A stretch of DNA of 64,000 nucleotides from Cladopsammia gracilis (taxonomy: Eukaryota > Cnidaria > Anthozoa > Scleractinia > Dendrophylliidae). Below are positions 56,818 through 64,000 of the stretch, in pieces. The stretch covers positions 1,264,353 to 1,328,352 of the forward strand of contig JAJGOT010000214.1 of assembly GCA_022457155.1 (NCBI GenBank). Reading direction: 5' to 3'. The notes under the pieces were generated by a model that saw only the letters and a list, made by a program, of their open reading frames with translations, was not told where the DNA came from and made no database searches. Each line of letters starts with the position of its first letter. Within the stretch, counting starts at the first letter, position 1. The position numbers were made by a program, and so were the translations under genes.

Positions 56818-57759
56818 TCAGAAACACTTCGAGATTAAGACAAATAGGTTGCCCCAAATAGCTTTGTACTCGTGCCTGAACTGCTTATTCGCAACACCAT
56901 ATATGAAGGGGTTGATGGAACTGCTCAGGTAAGCCAAAAACCCGTATGTTAAGTACGCCTGTCTCGGTAGAGTGGGTTCCCCGCGCGCGGCATCAATGTA
57001 ATCCATGATGCAGATAGGAAGCCAGCAAAACGCGAAGCCAGCCACCACCGCGGCTAACGTCTTTGTTACTTTGGCTTCTTCCACGTTTGCTCTGAGCTCC
57101 TGGGGGCTGTTTTCATTCGAGAAAACTCGATTTGATAGGGAAACTGTGTAAGACACTTTGGCATAGCAGATTGCGATGAGCGTAAAGGGTGTTGCAACAT
57201 ACACGCATTCAATGAAGGCGGTGTAAGCAACGTTTGTGTAGAATGTGTATATGCACATTGCCTTTCCTGGCTGGAACTTGTATCCGCCTTTTTCAAAAAG
57301 AAACGGAGGCACAGAGCCAACGAGAGCCAAACACCACACAACAGCAATGTACATCAAAATTCTTTGTTTGTTAAATAACACGATGTACTTTACTGGTTTC
57401 ACCACGCAGAAATATCGACTGACTGCGATTACTCCCATGGTCAGAAGAGACGCCAGTGCTAACGTAAACATTGCGAAACCCTGGAATCGACAAACATTCG
57501 CGCCAAAAATCCACCGGCCACGGAACAGTGTTGCAACTGAAAATGGCACACTGCAGACAGATATTAGAATATCGCTCACAGCCAGTGCTACTACAAACAT
57601 GTTGGTAAGCGTGCGAAGCCTCTGGTTTCTGTACACAGCGTAACAAACGGAGAGATTTCCAAAGAAGGCCGCCACGTTGATGACAGCAAGTAAAACTGTT
57701 TCAGTCCAGACTAGATACTCGGCCCGTTTAGAAAGTTCGCGAGAAAGTGATTCTTCCAT
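56818..57759 (-). CDS. class A (rhodopsin-like) G-protein-coupled receptor, intronless
   Basis: Complete 313-aa single-exon ORF with seven hydrophobic segments. Landmarks: GN at 34-35 (TM1), LAVSD 59-63 (TM2), W83 in the first outer loop, C90 and C169 for the outer disulfide, SRY 114-116 in place of DRY (end of TM3), W142 (TM4), P191 (TM5), CWLP 245-248 (TM6), NPFIY 283-287 (TM7), then a short tail FRHEYKAIW. It acts at the plasma membrane through G proteins. Overall pattern is nearest melatonin/amine-like receptors of cnidarians, but the ligand cannot be read; TM7 lacks the opsin retinal lysine. Intronless receptors in expanded families are common in anthozoans. Start: first ATG, about 19 residues before TM1. 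Confidence 0.9.
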   Translation of the reverse strand: MEESLSRELSKRAEYLVWTETVLLAVINVAAFFGNLSVCYAVYRNQRLRTLTNMFVVALAVSDILISVCSVPFSVATLFRGRWIFGANVCRFQGFAMFTLALASLLTMGVIAVSRYFCVVKPVKYIVLFNKQRILMYIAVVWCLALVGSVPPFLFEKGGYKFQPGKAMCIYTFYTNVAYTAFIECVYVATPFTLIAICYAKVSYTVSLSNRVFSNENSPQELRANVEEAKVTKTLAAVVAGFAFCWLPICIMDYIDAARGEPTLPRQAYLTYGFLAYLSSSINPFIYGVANKQFRHEYKAIWGNLFVLISKCF

Positions 57760-58479
57760 GACTTGAATCTGTCTCAGTTATAAACTTAATTAGCAAAGTC
57801 CTTGCAGCGAATAAAAACCTCGAAGAAAAATGATTGTTCTTTTACCATAAATTCCAGCTGTCTGATATCTCAATTTATATTTTATTCTTTTTGAGTTTGC
57901 GGCCCTTAGGCACAGGGACCATGCGATCGTGATGTTAATTAAGTAAATTGCATGCAAAGAATGGTGTCATGATTCTTGCGCGAAGTAAGCCTTTGTCATA
58001 AATATTGACAGCGACCGAGATGTGGAAAAACTGGACCCTGAAGGCTTCGAACATTTATTTCAGTGAAGATAGCATGACATTTGAAGCCGGGAGACGTTTT
58101 ATGAAGAACCAAAGTAAAACGAAGAGCGTAAGATAATATTTTGAGAAGAAACTGTAGCATAGAAAAATATACATTGAGTTGAAAAGAAACTATTGCACCA
58201 TATAATGAATTACAGAATATTAACTGACTTGTGCTGCTTTGTGGTTGATACACGAGGCCGTCTTAATTCGAGATGAAATACGATCTTCTTAATCTGGCAT
58301 ATTATGAAAGTGTCTTCACTGTCACTTTGAAATACCGAATTGCTGTCAAATGGATTATTGCAAGCCGAGGAAGAAATGACTATTAACGACAAAGCCACGC
58401 ACCTATTGGGTGTCCCTATTTCACTCTCTCGTTTCTTCCCAACGACACGGTATCGTTTATAGACAGCGCATAACATGCT
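57760..58479. promoter_or_regulatory. upstream region of the GPCR
   Basis: About 700 bases with no ORF of note, presumably holding the GPCR promoter and 5' UTR. No TATA or initiator was identified with confidence. Confidence 0.3.
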
Positions 58480-58622
58480 AGAGTGATTTTACTTCATCTG
58501 TGAAACACTATCTAACAATTAGTGTGTGATAGTCAAAATTAAACAAAAGAAAACAAAGGAATTATAGTCTAAAAGTGCGTACTATTCTACTATTTCACAG
58601 ATGAAGTAAAATCACTCTAAAA
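58480..58622. mobile_element. hairpin MITE with AGAGTGATTTTACTTCATCT ends
   Basis: AGAGTGATTTTACTTCATCT at 58481 and its exact inverse at about 58598-58619 enclose about 90 bases containing the smaller inverted pair ACTATCTAACAATTAGTGTG. Confidence 0.7.
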
Positions 58623-59709
58623 CGTTTGTGCATATCATCTTTAATATTTCAAGTTTCTCTTGTTTTGCCCCCATAATGATAAATGTTTATTGAGTTGTTT
58701 AGTTTGCTAATAACCTGCTGCAGCTGTTGGATCACTGTCTTGTGACAATTAAATTAAATCCTTCAACTTCCCGACTTAAATCATGTGCCAAGTCAAGTAT
58801 TTTAAAGAAAAAATTAGCAAAACTGAGTGGTTCGCTATTTTTAAGGAATCTATATAGTTCTTGGAAATTCTACTTACAACGGAAACGTTATTTAATAGCG
58901 GCCATTTTTATGCCATATCGCATCAGTATTCAGCCCGCTGGTCTGGTTTTTTTGTATCGGTGTTCAAATAAGAATATTATTTGTTTTCACATCTTGTTAG
59001 TTAGTAGACATCCACAAGAATTGTCTTTGACAAAATATATAGACTTTTTTCTTAACACACGGTACAAGCAAGCACATTAAACTTGGTAAAACAACCCTTA
59101 TTTTATTCTTCTAATCAAGCATACTAATAAGTCTAATAATTATTCTACATAGGCATTGGTCCAGTTTATACTTGAGACGAATTATCCGTCTAGAAATAAA
59201 TCCGAAGACAAATTTTGACGTATGCATGAGACAGATGGCGACGTTTGTTTTGTTATGTTTATACCGTGTGTCTGGATACTGTAGACCCTTTTTATAAATG
59301 GCGGCCGATTAATTATTCTTTCTGCTTCTTGTAGCGCTGACTTGGTTTGCCGTATGTTTCCGATTACTCAGATCGGAGATAGTCTGGCTGCGCTCTTCCG
59401 CTATCAGTTAGTGCGATAACTACTACAAACGCGTTAGCATATCATTTTCAGAGTAAATTTTTACCAGCATTTTGTGCAGCGAGTTGCATGGTTATGATTG
59501 TCTTGAAATTCGCAGATACAAAACCTGAGAGCTCGAAGGCTTATTTGACGAAGTAAGGAAAAAATCTGACCTCGCATTTTAATATTACGGGCATTTTGTG
59601 TAAAAATGAGGTTTTAAAAATGAGCTGATATCTGAAAGATTTTTACTCCCACGTACAACTAAATGAGATTTTCTTAAAATTCCAACATTCTTCATTTAGG
59701 ATGCCAAAA
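58623..59709. other. gene-free stretch
   Basis: The plus ORF of 117 codons at 58727-59080 shows no recognisable domain. No repeats recognised. Confidence 0.35.
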
Positions 59710-59910
59710 ATTATTCTCACCGGGGATTCCTTCAAACAATGGTGAAATTCAACATATTACGTAACTTTAAACCCCCAAGAATAGAAGAGTGGGAATGGGT
59801 TACGCAACCTCGGGCACGTTGTTGACTATATAATCTTATTCTCGTGCGATCAGTCCTTAATAACCTCAAAAGTCCTTTCCATAGCGCTTGGGGAGGATTA
59901 GCCAAGTACG
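59710..59910. repeat. 200-bp direct repeat, left copy
   Basis: Matches 63050-63249 with very few differences (words TATTCTCACCGGGGATTCC, CAACATATTACGTAACTTT, GGTTACGCAACCTCGGGCAC). The two copies are 3,340 bp apart in the same orientation. Confidence 0.85.
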
Positions 59911-60129
59911 TACAAGCCCCCAGTCCCGTATCATCGCTGCGCCGTAGTTTTTTGTTTTATTTTTTCACCTTGGTACGCGTCCTAGTCATACTCGGCAAGT
60001 GTGCCATTCGCTTCTCTTTATGTGTTATGTCAGGGATAGTACTTTCCCTTTTTGCCCGCAAGCCTTTATTTTTGTTACTAGCTAAGAGTTTTCGCTCGCT
60101 TTTATTGTAGCTTATTCACCTTGGCCTTG

Positions 60130-61690
60130 TTTCATGCAAAATTTTGCATTAGCTCATACGTTTTCGCTGTGTTATGGAATTTTTTCACTAGCTTATATGT
60201 TTGCGGTGTTAGATGGAATTTTCTCTCGAGCGAATGTGTTTGCGCTGTTTATAAAATCCTTCACTAGCGAATATTGTTTCCGCTGTGAGATGTATTTCTC
60301 TCGAGCGAATGTGTTCGCGCTGTTGGATGGAATTTTCTCACGAGCGAATATGTTACGTTGTTTATGGAATTTTTTCTAGCGAATATGTTTCCGCTGTTAT
60401 ATGGAAATTTTTCTCACGAGCGAATGTGTTTACGCTGTCTATGGAATTTTTCTAACGAATATGTTTCCGCTGTTAGATGGAATTTCTCACGAGCGAATGT
60501 GTTTACGCTGTCTATGGAATTTTTCTAACGAATATGTTTCCGCCGTTAGATGGAATTTCTCACGAGCGAATGTGTTTACGCTGTCTATGGAATTTTTTTT
60601 CTAGCGAATATGTTTCCGCTGTTATATGGAATTTTTCTCACGAGCGATTGTGTTTACGCTGTTTATGGAATTTTCACTAGCGATTATGTTTCCGCTGTTA
60701 GATGGAATTTCTCACGAGCGAATGTGTTTACGCTGTCTATGGAATTTTCACTAGCGAATATGTTTCCGCTGTTAGATGGAATTTCTCACGAGCGAATGTG
60801 TTTATGTTGTCTATGGCATTTTTCTAGCGAATATGTTTCCGCTGTTATATGGAATTTTCTCACAAGCGAATGTGTTTACGCTGTCTATGGAATTTTCACT
60901 AGCGAATATGTTTCCGCTGTTAGATGGAATTTCTCACGAGCGAATGTGTTTACGCTGTCTATGGAATTTTTCTAGCGAATATGTTAGATGGAATTTCTCA
61001 CGAGCGAATGTGTTTATGCTGTCTATGGCATTTTTCTAGCGAATATGTTTCCGCTGTTATATGGAATTTTCTCACAAGCGAATGTGTTTACCGCGCTGTC
61101 TATGGAATTTTCACTAGCGAATATGTTTCCGCTGTTAGATGGAATTTTTCTCACGAGCGAATGTGTTTACGCTGTTTACGCCATTTTCACTAGCGAATAT
61201 GTTTTGCGCTGTTGGATGGAACTTTCACGAGCGAATTTTGTTTACGCTGTTAGACGTAGCTTCCACGAGCGAATGTTTTTATGCTGTTAGATGGAATTTT
61301 CACGAGCGAATACGTTTGTGCTGCTAGATGGAACTTTCACGAGTTAATATGTTTTCGCTGTCAGATGGAATTTTCGCGGGTGAATATGTTTACGCCGTTT
61401 AATGGAATTTTCGCGAGCGGATATGCCGGTTCGCGCTGTTAGATGGTACTTTTCATGAGCTTATATGTTTACGCTGTTTAACGGAATTTTCACTAGCGAA
61501 TATGTTTGCTCTGTTATTTGGTGCTTTTCATGGGCGCGTATGTTTGCGCTGTTTTAGCAAAAATTTTTACAAGCGTATGTGTTTTCCGCTGTTTGTATGG
61601 AGTTTTTCACGAGGGTATTGTGATCGCTTAGCTTTGCTTTATGGAATTCCAGCGAGCATATGTGTTAACGCAGCTAGTATGTTTACGCTG
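60130..61690. repeat. large minisatellite with 37-bp half-units and about 75-bp higher-order unit
   Basis: Dominant units alternate GATGGAATTTCTCACGAGCG with AATGTGTTTACGCTGTCTAT and GGAATTTTCACTAGCG with AATATGTTTCCGCTGTTA. About 40 half-units in all; the most regular part is 60200-61330 and decays rightwards. All three plus frames stay open for 60-140 codons because the unit lacks stops; the peptides are repeat artefacts. Confidence 0.9.
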
Positions 61691-63049
61691 TTAAAGGGAC
61701 TTTTTTATTATAATAACAGATTTGTTTGCGTTGGTCATGGAGTTTGTCACTAGCACATATGTTTGCGCTCATGGAATGGACCCTTTCATTACATAATTTG
61801 GCAAGGAATATTTTTATTTGCGCGGCCTTTGGGAATTTCCACGTGTGCTTTGTTTTAGCTATCAATTGGAGTTTCCACAAGCGTATGTGTTTTGCGCTGC
61901 TATATGGAATCTCCCACCAGCAACGCGTTTGTCCTTTTTTATACGTGTTAAAGTTATGACTGTACTTTTGTAGGTTACCAATCCTCTGTTTACGGAATTT
62001 GCTGGCAACAGTTGGTTAATTGCAGCAGGCAAAATGTTTTTTCATGCATTTGATCGGTGTTTTTCATTCTACTTTAACCTAGGCTCAGCCCCAGCAACCG
62101 GCTTGTTTCTTTCTCTGCTCGTTCTCTCAGCTATGCAGCGCGTCTTTTGTGCCGCGTAATTTGGGTCTTTAACGAGGTTTTCGCGCCAAATGTATTATGT
62201 TAAGAGCGAATTTCATCCTCGCGGGGAAAAGCCTTCATTTATCTTAAGGAGAGCACTTCCAGGCAGACCTTAGTGGACATCAATTCTAGTCTGTTTTTCT
62301 AGCTTTATTATCTTTTAGGGTTCGTCTTATAGTTTGTATTCTGGCTGTTTCCGTGGGTGACCTCCTTTGCGATGCTTCCTCGAAGGGATTGTCTAATATC
62401 CTTCATTGCTCTGTCCCTGGACGGGGTATTTCGGTTATACCAATCCCTTAGCGGTGTTTCTCTTTCCACCAGTGCTCGGAATTACGCTGTGCGCCTCCAT
62501 TTGGTCTGCTTGCTGGTGTTCTGTAGGGTTAACCCCAAGGCGCAGCGGCCCCGGTGCCCCCATTACGTTAGGTTTCCTAGTTATCGGTTACTGGCTTGGC
62601 TACACGGTACTTTTTAGAAGCCCAAACCTTTTTATTGTTTTTTTTTTTTGTTTCTGTTTCTGGAGGTAGACATTCACAGACTTACGATGTCTAGGGATGG
62701 AAAAAGATTCTACAACGTTATCATAGAGCTGGTGCCTTTTCCGGGTTGCTTTACAATTCAGTTTGCCACCCTTCTTTAGGTATTTTTGCTACGGTTGGTT
62801 TTCAGCAATTCGTTACTGTCGCTCTCTACTTCCTTGTGCCCCTGTAGTGGTGCTAGCCGTTAGTGCTCACATTTGGCATACAACGTGGTGACTATTTTTC
62901 TGTCCTGTTTCTTATTATAGGCTCCCTCTCATAGATCAGTACTACCACTAGTATAGACTTTTCTCAAGTTCGTTTTGTTTAAGTTCGCGGCAAGTCTACC
63001 ACAAGGAGGGAGGATTTTCTGAGTTATGGGAGGAGGACACATTATCTCC
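61691..63049. other. gene-free stretch right of the minisatellite
   Basis: Degenerate minisatellite-like words continue to about 61930, then unique-looking, relatively GC-rich sequence. The overlapping ORFs at 62357-62669 have no domain. A T-run is at 62638-62650. Confidence 0.35.
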
Positions 63050-63249
63050 ATTATTCTCACCGGGGATTCCTTCAAACAATGGTGAAATTCAACATATTAC
63101 GTAACTTTAAACCCCCAAGAATAGAAGAGTGGGAATGGGTTACGCAACCTCGGGCACGTTGTTGACTATATAATCTTATTCTGGTGCGATCAGTCCTTCA
63201 TAACCTCAAAAGTCCTTTCCATAAGCTTGGGGAGGATTAGCCTAGTACG
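63050..63249. repeat. 200-bp direct repeat, right copy
   Basis: Right partner of 59710-59910. Beyond it the sequence differs, but the 13-mer CGCAGCGATGATA at about 63278 is the inverse of TATCATCGCTGCG at 59929 near the left copy. Confidence 0.85.
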
Positions 63250-63381
63250 CCCCTCCCTCCTCCCCGCAGCGATGATAGCGCACGCTCCAGGGAGCTACCT
63301 ACTCGCTACCGCCTCGGGCTGACCTTTCCCATATCTTATCACATCCTGAGGCATTGTTGGTAGGTAGCCCCGGTGAGAATA

Positions 63382-63905
63382 TATCACCATAGAAATCGGT
63401 TACAACTCTGCTACCAAAATGCGCGATTCAAAAATGTAACCAAGGCACCAATAAATGGGTTCGGGCCACCTTAAATTTATTTTTATTTTTTCAACTCAAC
63501 ACAAAATTTACAAGATGTCACATTTTATCGATCTACAAACATATGACGGTAACTTTTTAATTAGTCGTAAAACCGTAAACTAAACGAACACCGCGCCTTT
63601 TTTCTCAACTATTACTGCATGGTCAAGCTTTAAAATTCGTGAGATTGTACCCGTTTCAATCTCTTACGAATAAGGAAAACAAGAAAGCAAACCAAAACTA
63701 CAACCTTTTGTAGCCAACATGTGGCTGGTGCAATCGTTGTGTAATACAAGCTAGTTACGATGGGTCGAAGACCAAAATACTTATTTTGAAAGCGTTAATT
63801 TGGTTCTACCCCCGAGTTCTACCCTGAAGTAAATATTTTGACCCCCTAACGCTAGATTACTCTTATACAGTGCGACGCGCCCTACCGTGAGCACCCAACA
63901 ATCTT
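63382..63905. other. gene-free stretch at right end
   Basis: No gene or repeat recognised. Confidence 0.3.
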
Positions 63906-63913
63906 CTTTACAA

Positions 63914-64000
63914 GCTAGCCAATCAGAGAGCGCGAATTCAATTGACGTGCACGCCTCCTCGCAAAGTTAGCCAATCAGAGAGCGCGAATTCAATTGACGT
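63914..64000. repeat. direct repeat with CCAAT-type word, cut by window end
   Basis: AGCCAATCAGAGAGCGCGAA followed by TTCAATTGACGT appears at 63917 and 63970, a 53-base period running off the window. AGCCAATCAGA.. words also occur at 35155 and 35391, so this is likely the end of a dispersed element. Confidence 0.6.

Larger units (their letters stand above)
59712..63381. mobile_element. possible composite element ending in TATTCTCACCGGGG
   Basis: TATTCTCACCGGGG at 59712 and 63052 on the plus strand; its inverse CCCCGGTGAGAATA at 63368-63381. The 330-bp unit 63052-63381 therefore has 14-bp inverted ends, and the left direct repeat is a partial copy of it. One reading is a non-autonomous element whose interior filled with minisatellite; another is two independent MITEs. 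No target duplication was seen. Confidence 0.4.

Noticed and set aside
58727..59080. 117-codon plus ORF
   Set aside because: No domain, no splice or promoter context, AT-driven composition; cannot be separated from chance.
60134..61327. Overlapping plus ORFs with repeating MEFLTSECVYAVYGIF-like peptides
   Set aside because: All frames are open because the 37-bp unit lacks stop codons; no start context, no non-repeat coding flanks.
59710..63249. LTR retrotransposon bounded by the 200-bp direct repeats
   Set aside because: No TG..CA termini, primer-binding site, polypurine tract, gag/pol frame or target duplication; the inverted 14-mers point to a DNA-type element instead.

Overview
The window looks like nuclear DNA of a cnidarian, most likely an anthozoan (coral or sea anemone). 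The evidence is AT-rich sequence, short exons in long introns, metazoan protein families, TTAGGG-type interstitial telomere repeats, and a very high load of small hairpin transposons, Penelope-like elements and LINE 3' ends. The organism call is inference. No bacterial operons, CRISPR arrays, rRNA genes or complete tRNA genes were seen.

Three host genes can be supported, all on the minus strand. (1) A KCMF1 orthologue (ZZ-type zinc-finger E3 ubiquitin ligase, 395 aa) in six coding exons from 29953 down to 12912. Its 16-nt first coding exon is about 7 kb from exon 2, and intron 4 has all the marks of a U12-type AT-AC intron. (2) A PRADC1 orthologue (secreted protease-associated-domain glycoprotein) in four coding exons from about 42197 down to 35949; its signal-peptide end is unresolved. 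(3) An intronless class A GPCR of 313 aa at 56818-57759. The first two were assembled from splice sites, reading phase and remembered family sequence, not from single ORFs.

The rest is largely mobile DNA. At 50302-52227 a Penelope-like element (PLE; RT plus GIY-YIG endonuclease) has 190-bp inverted terminal repeats, a 13-bp target duplication and hammerhead-ribozyme-like cores in both repeats; it may split a host exon. A second PLE fragment at 8379-8974 has a 15-bp target duplication. A third, older RT fragment at 46277-47712 is split by a hairpin transposon, and next to it is a degraded tyrosine-recombinase-like reading frame. LINE C-terminal/3'-tail fragments lie at 26390, 27427, 37226 (inside TTAGGG repeats), 49690 and elsewhere.

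Non-autonomous DNA elements include several with TTAA target sites and CCC-starting ends (piggyBac-like: 13667, 18750, 20582, 26545), two with TTAA and other ends (34354, 40997), several TA-target CAGT-ended elements (16830, 26884, 38634, 43812), a TTA-target hairpin (10883), a hAT-like insertion (18930), and three copies of one hairpin family (3125, 15677, 24913). Minisatellites occur at 25.6-26.2, 45.4-45.9, 53.6-53.8 and 60.1-61.7 kb; the last lies between 200-bp direct repeats at 59.7 and 63.05 kb.

Layout: 1-12.7 kb repeats; 12.7-30 kb KCMF1; 30-35.9 kb intergenic repeats; 35.9-42.2 kb PRADC1; 42.2-56.8 kb repeats and retroelements; 56.8-57.8 kb GPCR; 57.8-64 kb repeats and minisatellite. 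The genes are functionally unrelated; no operon-like or cluster logic is apparent.
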